64,000 bases of DNA, from assembly GCA_035550215.1 (NCBI GenBank), contig DASZPM010000020.1, forward strand, positions 62,001-126,000, written 5' to 3'. The notes under the pieces are model-generated. The model did no database searches, was not told the origin of the DNA, and saw nothing but the letters and a program-made list of their open reading frames with translations. Each line of letters opens with the position of its first letter. Position 1 is the first letter of the stretch. Made by a program: the position numbers and the translations under genes. This DNA is from JABDFW01 sp035550215 (GTDB lineage: Bacteria > Bacteroidota > Bacteroidia > Chitinophagales > Chitinophagaceae). This document shows, one piece after another, positions 1 through 8,057 of the stretch.

Positions 1-569
1 AAGAAAACGTTATATGCTTTAAAATTTTGATGAAGCCCAATATCAAACACGGCGCTTGATACTGCACCAGACAAATTACCTGCAAACCTGCCTCCCCATA
101 TTGCCAGCACCGTTGACAGAACAACCAACAAGGGTACTACAACCAGGGCCCCTAATATTTTTGTCATTACCAGGTAGCTTCTTGTGTTTATACCCATTAT
201 CTCCAGGGCATCTATCTGCTCAGTTGTACGCATATTACCCAGTTCGCTGGCAATTTTACTGCCTACCACACCTGCGAGCACAATACTTAGCACGGTGGGG
301 GCAAGTTCCAGGATAACGCTGTCACGTACTATGATGGCTATTGATGCTTTGGGAATAATAGGGCTCACCAACTGGTAAGCAGTCTGCACGGTAGTTACCG
401 CGCCCAAAAAAACAGATATTATGATAACTATGGGCAAAGATCCTATGCCAATGTCATTACATTGGTTCATAAATTCCTTCCAGTACATTTTCATGTTTTC
501 CGGCTTCGTAAACATGCTTTTAAGCATGAGAAGGTATCGGCCAAGATGGTTTAGAAATCTTCCAATCAC
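1..569 (-). CDS. MlaE-type ABC transporter permease (3' part cut by window edge)
   Basis: Membrane permease of the MlaE/YrbE family, which with an MlaF ATPase and an MlaD substrate-binding protein moves phospholipids between the membranes. The visible ~189 residues run from a GTG start (V/M-IGRFLNHLGRYLLML) through hydrophobic segments. They contain the typical family stretch LAGVVGSKIASELGNMRTTE followed by QIDALEIMG, the coupling region that contacts the ATPase. The GTG is preferred because an in-frame stop lies seven codons upstream and no ATG lies between. The C-terminus is outside the window. An MlaF-like ATPase is encoded at 15608-16417 on the other strand, so this permease either has its own ATPase beyond the left edge or shares that one. 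Confidence 0.85.
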   Translation of the reverse strand, partial: MIGRFLNHLGRYLLMLKSMFTKPENMKMYWKEFMNQCNDIGIGSLPIVIIISVFLGAVTTVQTAYQLVSPIIPKASIAIIVRDSVILELAPTVLSIVLAGVVGSKIASELGNMRTTEQIDALEIMGINTRSYLVMTKILGALVVVPLLVVLSTVLAIWGGRFAGNLSGAVSSAVFDIGLHQNFKAYNVF

Positions 570-634
570 TGTTTCTGTTTTAAGTGTTTAAACGCGTGCC
601 ATAATTTATTTACCTGCTGCGCCGCGGTTATAGG

Positions 635-2971
635 TTAATGTCTTTTCTTTTTTAGCTTCTTCCACCATGGTGAACTTTGCACAGCCTCATTATTATCCAT
701 CCTGCATTTCAATTGTGCATCCACCACGGCAATATTGGCCATATTAATAATACTTCGTACTGAACTCCCCAACTGCAGCACGTGTACCGGTTTTTTTAAT
801 CCAAGCAAAATAGGGCCTATCGCGTCCGCGCCGCCTACTTCTTTCAGCAGGTTATAGGCCACGTTGCCGGCTGCAAGATTAGGGAATATTAATGTATTAA
901 CGTCCTGGTCAACCAATGTACTGAAAGGATAATTATCTTTTAATACATCCTTGTTAAATGGCACCCATGCCTGCATTTCACCATCTACAATCAGTGATGG
1001 ATTCTTTTGCTTTAACAGCTTTGTAGCTTCAGCTACAAGCCTGGCCTCCGGTGAATCGTTGCTGCCAAAATTGCTGTAACTAAGCATGGCTATTCTTGGC
1101 ACCAGGTTAAAATTTCGTACTTCCTTTGCCACCAGCAACGTAATGTCTGCAAGTTCTTCGGCTGTCGGATTAAAGTTAACGGTGGTATCTGCCAAAAACA
1201 AGGGGCCTTTTTTTGTAAGCAGCAGGTACATGCCGGCTATTTTTTTAACGCCGTCTTCGGTGCCAATTACCTGTAACGCCGGCCTTATAGCCTCCGCGTA
1301 GTTGCGCGTAAGCCCTGATATCATAGCATCCGCGTCACCCATTTCTACCATCATACAACCAAAATAATTGCGGTCGCGCATTATCTTTTTGCTCTCATAA
1401 TAATTATATCCCCTGCGTTGCCTTTTTTCAAAAAAACGTTCGGCGTACTGGTTTCGTTTTCCTTCTACATCATCACTCCTTGTATCAATAATCGGCAGGT
1501 CTGAAATATCCAGGTGGTTTTCCGCGGCTATGGCGCGAATCTTCAATTCCTCGCCCAGTAATATAGGGTAAGCCACTCCTTCGTCATAAATAATTGTTGC
1601 AGCTTTTAATATTTTGTGGTTATCAGCTTCAGCAAATACTATGCGGCGGGGGTCTCGCTTAGCTTTGCTGCCCAATACCCGTATAAGCTGGTTATCCAGG
1701 CCAAGACGGTTATTTAATTCCACCACGTAGCTTTCCCAGTTTTCAATCGGCTTCTGGGCAACTCCACTTTCCATAGCTGCCTTTGCAACGGCCGGCGCCA
1801 CTGTTGATAACAAGCGGGGGTCAAGCGGTTTTGGAATAATATATTCAGGCCCGAAAGCAATCTGGCGTTTGTTATAGGCCAGGTTTACAATATCCGGTAC
1901 TGCAGTACGTGCCAGTTCGGCAAGCGCTTTCACAGCAGCCAGTTTCATTGCTTCGTTTATTTGCTTGGAGCGAACATCAAGCGCTCCGCGAAATATGTAG
2001 GGAAAGCCAAGTACGTTATTTACCTGGTTAGGGTAATCGCTCCGGCCAGTGGCCATAATTATGTCTTTACGGGCAGCAATTGCAGCATCGTATGTAATTT
2101 CAGGCTCCGGGTTTGCCATAGCGAACACGACTGGATTTTTCGCCATGCTCTTTATCATATCCTGCGTTACAACATTGCCAACACTTAAACCCACAAATAC
2201 GTCTGCATCTTTCAAAGCTTTTTCAAGTGTTGTATCGGATTTTTTAACAGCAAATCTTCTTTTTATCTCATCAAGGTCTGTACGGCCTTCGTGCAGCACG
2301 CCATCTTTATCAAACAAGGTAAAATTCTCATATTTGGCCCCCAGCGATATATAAATCTGCGCACAGGCCATTGCTGCCGCACCTGCACCGTTCATAACAA
2401 AACGTACCTTCTCAATTTTTTTCTTTTGCAAGTCGAGGGCATTGAGCAGTGCGGCGCCGCTTATTATGGCTGTTCCGTGCTGGTCATCATGCATTACCGG
2501 TATATTCAGTTGTTCGCGCAAGGCGCGCTCTATATAAAAACACTCCGGCGATTTTATGTCCTCCAGGTTTATGCCGCCGAAGGTGGGCTCAAGCGATCTT
2601 ACAATCTGAACAAATTTCTCGGGGTCTTTTTCGTTTATTTCTATATCAAAAACGTCTATATCTGCAAAAATCTTAAATAATACACCCTTACCCTCCATTA
2701 CGGGCTTACCAGCTTCGGGGCCAATATCCCCCAACCCTAATACCGCAGTTCCATTGCTGATAACCCCTACCAGGTTACCCTTGGCTGTATATTTATACAC
2801 CTCGTCTTTGTTAAGGGCTATTTCTTTGCAAGGCTCGGCTACACCGGGGCTGTAAGCGAGAGATAAGTCGCGCTGTGTTTTTGCTTCCTTTGTTGGCGTT
2901 ACTTCAATTTTGCCAGGCCTTCCTTTGGCATGATATTCTAAAGCTTGTTCCCTTCTTAATTCATTTGACAT
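635..2971 (-). CDS. maeB: NADP-dependent malic enzyme with C-terminal phosphotransacetylase domain
   Basis: Oxidative decarboxylation of malate to pyruvate, giving NADPH, in the cytoplasm. The protein is about 778 aa. Residues 1 to ~410 are the malic enzyme part, with DLSLAYSPGVAEPC, the substrate loop LEDIKSPECF and the nucleotide-binding region VRFVMNGAGAAAMACAQIY. From about 430 onward is a phosphate acetyl/butyryltransferase-like domain (RIVFAEADNHKILKAA, GDADAMISGLTRNYAEAIRP). This fusion is the normal MaeB architecture, where the PTA part is thought to act in regulation by acetyl-CoA rather than catalysis. The start MSNELRREQALEY at 2971 is preferred over an ATG 22 codons upstream, because homologous MaeB proteins begin here. 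It is transcribed toward the MlaE-type gene. Confidence 0.93.
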   Translation of the reverse strand: MSNELRREQALEYHAKGRPGKIEVTPTKEAKTQRDLSLAYSPGVAEPCKEIALNKDEVYKYTAKGNLVGVISNGTAVLGLGDIGPEAGKPVMEGKGVLFKIFADIDVFDIEINEKDPEKFVQIVRSLEPTFGGINLEDIKSPECFYIERALREQLNIPVMHDDQHGTAIISGAALLNALDLQKKKIEKVRFVMNGAGAAAMACAQIYISLGAKYENFTLFDKDGVLHEGRTDLDEIKRRFAVKKSDTTLEKALKDADVFVGLSVGNVVTQDMIKSMAKNPVVFAMANPEPEITYDAAIAARKDIIMATGRSDYPNQVNNVLGFPYIFRGALDVRSKQINEAMKLAAVKALAELARTAVPDIVNLAYNKRQIAFGPEYIIPKPLDPRLLSTVAPAVAKAAMESGVAQKPIENWESYVVELNNRLGLDNQLIRVLGSKAKRDPRRIVFAEADNHKILKAATIIYDEGVAYPILLGEELKIRAIAAENHLDISDLPIIDTRSDDVEGKRNQYAERFFEKRQRRGYNYYESKKIMRDRNYFGCMMVEMGDADAMISGLTRNYAEAIRPALQVIGTEDGVKKIAGMYLLLTKKGPLFLADTTVNFNPTAEELADITLLVAKEVRNFNLVPRIAMLSYSNFGSNDSPEARLVAEATKLLKQKNPSLIVDGEMQAWVPFNKDVLKDNYPFSTLVDQDVNTLIFPNLAAGNVAYNLLKEVGGADAIGPILLGLKKPVHVLQLGSSVRSIINMANIAVVDAQLKCRMDNNEAVQSSPWWKKLKKKRH

Positions 2972-3111
2972 ACCTGTTGTTAAAGGTAAAAAATAGTGCC
3001 GCCTCCCGGTTTCGAAATCAAGTGCTAAAGTGAGCATGGAAATTAAATTGCAACAGTTTTACCGCTGCCGGCATTTAACCCTGTTTCAGTTTAGCTTTTA
3101 TTGATAAAAAG

Positions 3112-3119
3112 CAAAATTA
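3112..3119 (-). promoter_or_regulatory. possible -7 promoter element for the malic enzyme gene
   Basis: On the minus strand this reads TAATTTTG followed by C, a full match to the Bacteroidetes TAnnTTTG element. It lies between the histidine kinase stop (3131) and the malic enzyme start, giving a leader of about 130 nt. No clear TTG was found at the -33 position, so the assignment is tentative. Confidence 0.35.
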
Positions 3120-3130
3120 AACTAATTAAC

Positions 3131-5170
3131 CTATTCATGCGTGCTGAGCGAGATTGTTATAGATGTTCCTCTACCGAGTACCGAACTTATTTGAAAGTCC
3201 TCCCCCAATTTTATTAATAAATCCCGGCTGAAAAGCAGCCCGAGGCCTGTGCCTTTTTCATTGTCGGTGCCGCGGGTAGAAATAAACTCCTTATTGTTTA
3301 TTTTCTTTAATATATCATCCGTAATCCCAACACCTTCGTCACTCACTGACACGAGAACTTTATTCTGGGTACTGGACTGCCTGATGTATATATTTTTGCC
3401 ATGCGGCGTGAATTTTACGGCATTGGACAAGATATTGCGGATTACGGTAGAAACAATATCAATGTCTGAATAAACCGTTGTGCCTGAAACAATATTATTA
3501 TGCATTGTTACCCCCTTACTTATAATAGTTTGCTGGTAAAGTTCAATTACGCTATTAATCAGTTTATCTAAATCAAAATAAATTTTTTTTACGTTGATAT
3601 CTATCATTTGCTCCCGGGCCCAAAGCAATGTGTTGTCGAGCATTCCCATTAAATGCTGAATATCCATTTCGAGCATTTGTGACAATTGCTTAAACTCGGT
3701 AGTATTAAGTATGCCTTCTCTTGTAAGCGTTAATGTATTCTGCACTGATGCAAGAGGAGAGCGAACATCATGTGCAATCATTGATATAAGTTTATCCTTT
3801 ACGTTATTGGCGCTGGCCATTTCTTTATTTTTCAACGCCGTTTCTTCCTGCAATTTTTCAACTGCTTTAAAAGCCTCGCTTTTTTGCCGGTACATCAATA
3901 CAAGCATTATTATGCCTATCATTAATAATACCGCTGCCACAAGTATTATAATAAGCCTGCTTTGCTGTTCATCATACCTGGTTTGCAAAATTTTATTTTC
4001 ATTGTCCTGTCTTTCAACGCCAACTTCAATGCGCATTCGTTCTGTAGCCCTGCCCCTTTTTTCATTTATCACCGAATCGTTTAACAACCTGTATCGCTGC
4101 AAAACTGAAAATGCATCTTTAAAATTATTCATTGCTGAATCGGCAACAGCCAGGTACCGTAAGCACTCCAGTTGCCGCTCTTTGTCCCCGGCTACCTGCA
4201 GGGTGGCAATTTCGTTGGTAAGCATTGCTATTGCCTTCTTATAGTCCCCTTTGGCAATGGCAACCCTGCTAATACCAATAGCCGCATGCGCGTGGTCGGC
4301 AGGCGCGCCCGGGTACCGGTTGTAAATATCCAGCTCGTTGTTAAAATATTTTTCCGACTCATCATACAGTTTTTGCCGCATGGTAACACGGCCAAGCTGG
4401 TGATAAGTTTCTGCTACCTGGTAAGGCTCGTCCCAAAGCTCAAAAAGCCGGAGCGCAGTGTCTAAATGCGGCCTCGCAAGGTTATAATATTTAAGCTGAA
4501 GATAAACTTTTGCAATATCCACATGGCACAGAGCTATCCTGTCCGTGTCGCCTGCAGTAATAAATATGCTTTTGGCCTTTTTTATATATTGCTCCGCTTC
4601 AAGATACTGCCCCTTTCCAAGATAGTCCGTACCAAGCTGGTGATAGGGGTAGGCTATATCGATAGGGTCACTGCTTTTTTTGGCGATGCTCAGTGACATA
4701 AATGCATATTGAAGTGATTTATCCCAGTCTTCTTCTAACTCGTAAACGTAAGCAATACCGTCATAAGCGTCCTGCACAATGTAATTTGAGTCAATGCTTT
4801 TACCTATATCTGCTTCCTTTAAATATCCAATCAGGGCATCAGTAGTTCTGTTTCGCCACGTATCTACACTGGCAAGCCGGGATAAGGAGAGAGCAATACT
4901 ATACTTATTGCCAATCTTTGCAGAAATGTTTTTTGCCTCGTTGGCATAATCAGCCGATTTTTCCAGGTTAACCGTTTGGTATAAGGAACTTACATATAGC
5001 AATGCATTCACCTTTGCCGTGTCATCTTTTTTATACTGCCTTATAACAGCGAGGGTGCTGTCTATTTCTTTGTTCTGCGCATGACAGAAAGATGAAATTG
5101 GCAGAAGAAGCAGGATAATTATCCTGCGCAGAAAAGTTGATATTGACAGTTTAGTTTTCAAATACTGCAA
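3131..5170 (-). CDS. TPR-repeat sensor histidine kinase
   Basis: Membrane sensor kinase of about 679 aa. In order: an N-terminal signal/anchor (FLRRIIILLLLPISSFCHA), a long periplasmic region of tetratricopeptide-like helical repeats to ~residue 385 (for example YHQLGTDYLGKGQYLEAEQY, YHQLGRVTMRQKLYDESEKY), one membrane segment (LIIILVAAVLLMIGIIMLVL), a short coiled coil, a HisKA domain with the H-box SMIAHDVRSPLASV, and an HATPase_c domain with N-box IRNILSNAVKF, G1 VSDEGVGI and G2 GTGLGLLFSRDLL. It is a classical kinase without receiver domain, and no response regulator gene is adjacent. The stop-to-start gap from the upstream M20 gene is 17 bp, so the two may be co-transcribed. The signal sensed is unknown. 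Confidence 0.9.
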   Translation of the reverse strand: MQYLKTKLSISTFLRRIIILLLLPISSFCHAQNKEIDSTLAVIRQYKKDDTAKVNALLYVSSLYQTVNLEKSADYANEAKNISAKIGNKYSIALSLSRLASVDTWRNRTTDALIGYLKEADIGKSIDSNYIVQDAYDGIAYVYELEEDWDKSLQYAFMSLSIAKKSSDPIDIAYPYHQLGTDYLGKGQYLEAEQYIKKAKSIFITAGDTDRIALCHVDIAKVYLQLKYYNLARPHLDTALRLFELWDEPYQVAETYHQLGRVTMRQKLYDESEKYFNNELDIYNRYPGAPADHAHAAIGISRVAIAKGDYKKAIAMLTNEIATLQVAGDKERQLECLRYLAVADSAMNNFKDAFSVLQRYRLLNDSVINEKRGRATERMRIEVGVERQDNENKILQTRYDEQQSRLIIILVAAVLLMIGIIMLVLMYRQKSEAFKAVEKLQEETALKNKEMASANNVKDKLISMIAHDVRSPLASVQNTLTLTREGILNTTEFKQLSQMLEMDIQHLMGMLDNTLLWAREQMIDINVKKIYFDLDKLINSVIELYQQTIISKGVTMHNNIVSGTTVYSDIDIVSTVIRNILSNAVKFTPHGKNIYIRQSSTQNKVLVSVSDEGVGITDDILKKINNKEFISTRGTDNEKGTGLGLLFSRDLLIKLGEDFQISSVLGRGTSITISLSTHE

Positions 5171-5187
5171 AGGGTTACGGAGTGCGC

Positions 5188-6372
5188 CTATTTACAGGTG
5201 AGCACTGCGCCAAGCCATGCCATCATGCCGATACCTGTTTCAATGGCCCGCTCGTCAATGTTAAATTTAGGTGTATGTACGTTATGAACAATACCTTTTT
5301 CTTCGTTTCTTACACCAAGCCGGAAAAAACAGCCCGGTATATGCTGTGTATAATAGCCAAAATCTTCCGCGCCCATGCGCAATTCAGTTTCAGAAACGTT
5401 CTCCTCCCCCATATACTTATTGGCAAGCTCCCAGGCTGCACCGGTAAGGTCAGGGTTGTTGTCAACAGTTGGGTAACCAATATCAATATGTAAATCAACC
5501 TCAGCACCCATAGCCTCAACAATGCCTTTTGTTTGCCGGCGGATAAGCTCGTGTGCTTTAAAGCGCCAGGTTTCATCCATTGCCCTGAAGGTGCCCATTA
5601 ACTTTACTTCGCTGGGAATAACATTTGTTGTAAACCCGCCGTGAATGGAACAGATTGATAACACTGACGGCGACGTGGGATTATTATTACGCGAAATAAT
5701 TTGTTGCAGGCTTACAATAAGCTGTGACGCGATAAGTATAGTATCGGCTGTTAAGTGCGGCGCAGCAGCATGGCCGCCTTTACTTTTGATGGTTATGTAA
5801 ATTTCATCAGCACTGGCCATTACCCTGCCTTTTCTAAAGCTAAGCTTCCCTGTCTCAAGCCCGGGGTTAACATGCAGTGCAACAATAGCCTGTGGAACAG
5901 GGTTGGCTAGCACGCCTTCTTTAATCATCAGGCTCGCACCACCAGGGTTTCTTTCCTCCCCCGGTTGAAAGATAAGCTTTACAGTACCCTCCCATTCACC
6001 CCGTAATTCGTGCAATATTTTGGCTGCCCCCAATAAACAGGTAGTGTGCACATCATGCCCGCACGCATGCATTATACCGCTGTTTTGGGATTTGTAGGTT
6101 ACTTCATTTTCTTCCTGTATCGGCAGGGCATCCATATCAGCGCGCAGTGCTATTATCCTTGCGTTAGGGTTTTTGCCCTCTATTATCGCTACCACCCCTG
6201 TTTCAGCCATTACTGTACAGGCAATGCCAAACTTTGCCAGCTTTGACTGTACAAATTTTGACGTTTCAAACTCTTTATAACTTAACTCGGGGTGCGCGTG
6301 TATATGCCTTCTTATTGCTATAAAATCCCCGGCATATCCTGCTGAAAGGCTCTTTATCTTTTCTTGTAGCAT
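5188..6372 (-). CDS. M20-family amidohydrolase (N-acyl-amino-acid/hippurate hydrolase type)
   Basis: Zinc-dependent amidohydrolase of the M20D group (394 aa), which cleaves N-acylated amino acids or similar amides. The metal-binding signatures are visible: MHACGHDVHTTCLLGAAK, then FQPGEERNPGGA with the catalytic Glu, ALHVNPG, and a C-terminal HNVHTPKFNIDE. The opening IRRHIHAHPELSYKEFET is typical of the family. The start at 6372 (MLQEKIKSLSAGYAG) is chosen because the longer frame to 6429 would overlap the SPOR-domain gene, while this start leaves a 10-bp gap. No signal peptide is seen, so it is likely cytoplasmic. It probably belongs to a minus-strand run with the SPOR gene and deoC. The exact substrate cannot be read from the sequence. 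Confidence 0.9.
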   Translation of the reverse strand: MLQEKIKSLSAGYAGDFIAIRRHIHAHPELSYKEFETSKFVQSKLAKFGIACTVMAETGVVAIIEGKNPNARIIALRADMDALPIQEENEVTYKSQNSGIMHACGHDVHTTCLLGAAKILHELRGEWEGTVKLIFQPGEERNPGGASLMIKEGVLANPVPQAIVALHVNPGLETGKLSFRKGRVMASADEIYITIKSKGGHAAAPHLTADTILIASQLIVSLQQIISRNNNPTSPSVLSICSIHGGFTTNVIPSEVKLMGTFRAMDETWRFKAHELIRRQTKGIVEAMGAEVDLHIDIGYPTVDNNPDLTGAAWELANKYMGEENVSETELRMGAEDFGYYTQHIPGCFFRLGVRNEEKGIVHNVHTPKFNIDERAIETGIGMMAWLGAVLTCK

Positions 6373-6382
6373 TGCTGTTGTC

Positions 6383-6823
6383 TTACTGGGTGGCAGTGGC
6401 AGGGGTATACGTATCTGGCACATATTCAATAATATCTTCTACAATATATATCCCCCCATCATACACTTTGGCTAATTCGTCTTTAAAGTTTTCCGCATCC
6501 TCTTTACTGGTAAAATTACCCACCTTAACCCTGAAGTAAGGAGAAAGGTAAGAAAGATAGGCTCTTTGGTAAGGAAAGTTCTGTAAAACAATTTCCCGGG
6601 CTTTTGTGGCTTCCGCCCGGCTGTGCGTTGTCATAATCAGCAGCCTGAACCCTTTATAATGGCCATCAGGGGTTAACCTCAATGAACTTGCATTAATTTC
6701 AGCCTGTTTAGCCGCAAGGGTATCAAGCCTTGGGTCTTTATGCACTATAATGGTATCAGCAGCAAAACATTGAGGCGAGAACCCCAGCAGCAAACACACT
6801 AAAATCCATTTCATCATACACAC
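6383..6823 (-). CDS. secreted SPOR-domain protein
   Basis: Small exported protein (~146 aa) with an N-terminal signal peptide (WILVCLLLGFSPQCFA, likely cut before ADT) and a C-terminal SPOR domain at about residues 57-135: GFRLLIMTTHSRAEATKARE, LSPYFRVKVGNFTSKEDAEN and YIVEDIIEY. SPOR domains bind glycan strands lacking stem peptides, usually at septal or remodelled peptidoglycan, so a periplasmic cell-wall role is inferred. Three possible starts (residues 1, 3, 4) differ by at most nine bases. It lies 40 bp after deoC and 10 bp before the amidohydrolase. Confidence 0.85.
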   Translation of the reverse strand: MCMMKWILVCLLLGFSPQCFAADTIIVHKDPRLDTLAAKQAEINASSLRLTPDGHYKGFRLLIMTTHSRAEATKAREIVLQNFPYQRAYLSYLSPYFRVKVGNFTSKEDAENFKDELAKVYDGGIYIVEDIIEYVPDTYTPATATQ

Positions 6824-6863
6824 AATTTAGCTGCAAGTTAGCAATAAAAAAGCAAGAAGGCAA

Positions 6864-7535
6864 TCAGTAGCCGCCGGGAATGGAAGATGTGCTGCCAGCA
6901 ATCGCAACACCGGCACTGCACCCAAGCCTTGCCGCACCAGCCTCAATAAGCTGCTTTGCAAATTCATAGGTGCGTATGCCACCGGATGCTTTTATTTTTA
7001 CCTGTTCCGGCAAATGCATGCGCATTAACTGTACAGCTTCAACTGTCGCGCCCTTTTCTGCATACCCTGTAGAAGTTTTTAGAAAGTCTACCGCCGCCGC
7101 CCCATACAGGTCGCAGCATTTAATAATTTCATCATTAGTAAGTACACCGCTTTCAATAATTATCTTTACCACCTTGCCCTTATTTTTAGCCACCGGCATG
7201 ATATGGTTTATTTCGTTGGCAAGGTATTGCCAGTCGTTATTTTTAAGCGCTATAAGATTAATTACAATATCCAGTTCATCCACGCCATCCATTATGGCGA
7301 GTATTATCTCCGCAATTTTGGCCTCTACCGCTGAATAACCGAAAGGGAAACCAATTACCGTAGCCACTTTAACATTGCCGCCCTGCACCAACTGCTTTGC
7401 CAGTTTTACAAACGGCGGCGGAACACACACCGCTGCAAACTGGTATTGTTTCGCTTCTGCACAAAGCTTTTCAATATCAGCAATAAGCGTTGTCGGTTTG
7501 AGCAGAGTGTGGTCTATGTAAGATGCAATATTCAT
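6864..7535 (-). CDS. deoC: deoxyribose-phosphate aldolase
   Basis: Class I aldolase that splits 2-deoxy-D-ribose 5-phosphate into glyceraldehyde 3-phosphate and acetaldehyde during deoxynucleoside catabolism. At 223 aa it is the normal length for the bacterial enzyme. Visible family signatures are SYIDHTLLKPTT at the N-terminus, ATVIGFPFGY, the acidic region VDELDIVINL, KIIIESGVL, the Schiff-base lysine in VDFLKTSTGY, and the phosphate-binding KASGGIRT near the C-terminus. All catalytic positions appear intact. It begins about 55 bp after the four-helix-bundle gene on the same strand. Confidence 0.95.
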   Translation of the reverse strand: MNIASYIDHTLLKPTTLIADIEKLCAEAKQYQFAAVCVPPPFVKLAKQLVQGGNVKVATVIGFPFGYSAVEAKIAEIILAIMDGVDELDIVINLIALKNNDWQYLANEINHIMPVAKNKGKVVKIIIESGVLTNDEIIKCCDLYGAAAVDFLKTSTGYAEKGATVEAVQLMRMHLPEQVKIKASGGIRTYEFAKQLIEAGAARLGCSAGVAIAGSTSSIPGGY

Positions 7536-7589
7536 TGTAGTTAAGAGTTAAAAGTGATTAGTTAAGAATATATTATACATATTACTCTT

Positions 7590-7940
7590 TTACAACCCTG
7601 GAGCTTTTACAATTGATGACAATATTTTCGTAAGCTCTTCAATATCTTTCAAAAAAGAATTCGCAATCTTTAATTCAAGGATGTCAGTATCCTTCATAAG
7701 CCTTATCCAGTATTTTGCCTCACGTGCTTCTTTATAAGCAATCGCCATTTTAGCAGAAAACTCTTTACGACTGAAACCACCCAGGGCTTCTTCAACATTT
7801 GCGCCAATTGAGGTACCGGCTGTTAATAATTGATTGCATAAAGAAAGAAGATATTTTTCTTTATTGCACAAAAACAAATGCAATTTGATTATTCTAATCG
7901 CAAACAAATACGACTTCTCTGCAATGATACTCTGTTTCAT
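7590..7940 (-). CDS. four helix bundle protein (23S rRNA IVS-protein family)
   Basis: A 116-aa protein of the family first met in 23S rRNA intervening sequences. The signatures are FAIRIIKLHLF, LCNQLLTAGTSIGANVEEAL, and KMAIAYKEAREAKYWIRLM, giving a predicted antiparallel four-helix bundle that forms pentamers in solved relatives. The cellular function of the family is not known. Here the gene stands in ordinary chromosome between secA and deoC, not in an rRNA gene. A perfect 11-bp inverted repeat lies three bases upstream of the start codon (see 7944-7975). Confidence 0.85.
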   Translation of the reverse strand: MKQSIIAEKSYLFAIRIIKLHLFLCNKEKYLLSLCNQLLTAGTSIGANVEEALGGFSRKEFSAKMAIAYKEAREAKYWIRLMKDTDILELKIANSFLKDIEELTKILSSIVKAPGL

Positions 7941-7943
7941 AAA

Positions 7944-7975
7944 AATGAGTTTGCATTAAAACAAGCAAACTCATT
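7944..7975 (-). repeat. perfect 11-bp inverted repeat abutting the four-helix-bundle start codon
   Basis: The arms AATGAGTTTGC (7944-7954) and GCAAACTCATT (7965-7975) are exact reverse complements separated by 10 bases. On the transcript of the minus-strand gene the hairpin would end three bases before the ATG at 7940. It would therefore either cover the ribosome entry region or be a protein operator. Which of these is true cannot be decided from sequence. Confidence 0.75.
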
Positions 7976-8057
7976 CATTTGAAACTATTTTCAGATATTT
8001 CTTTTATTTCATACTTAACTCTCCGCCCTTAATTCTTAACTCATAACTTTTAACTTT

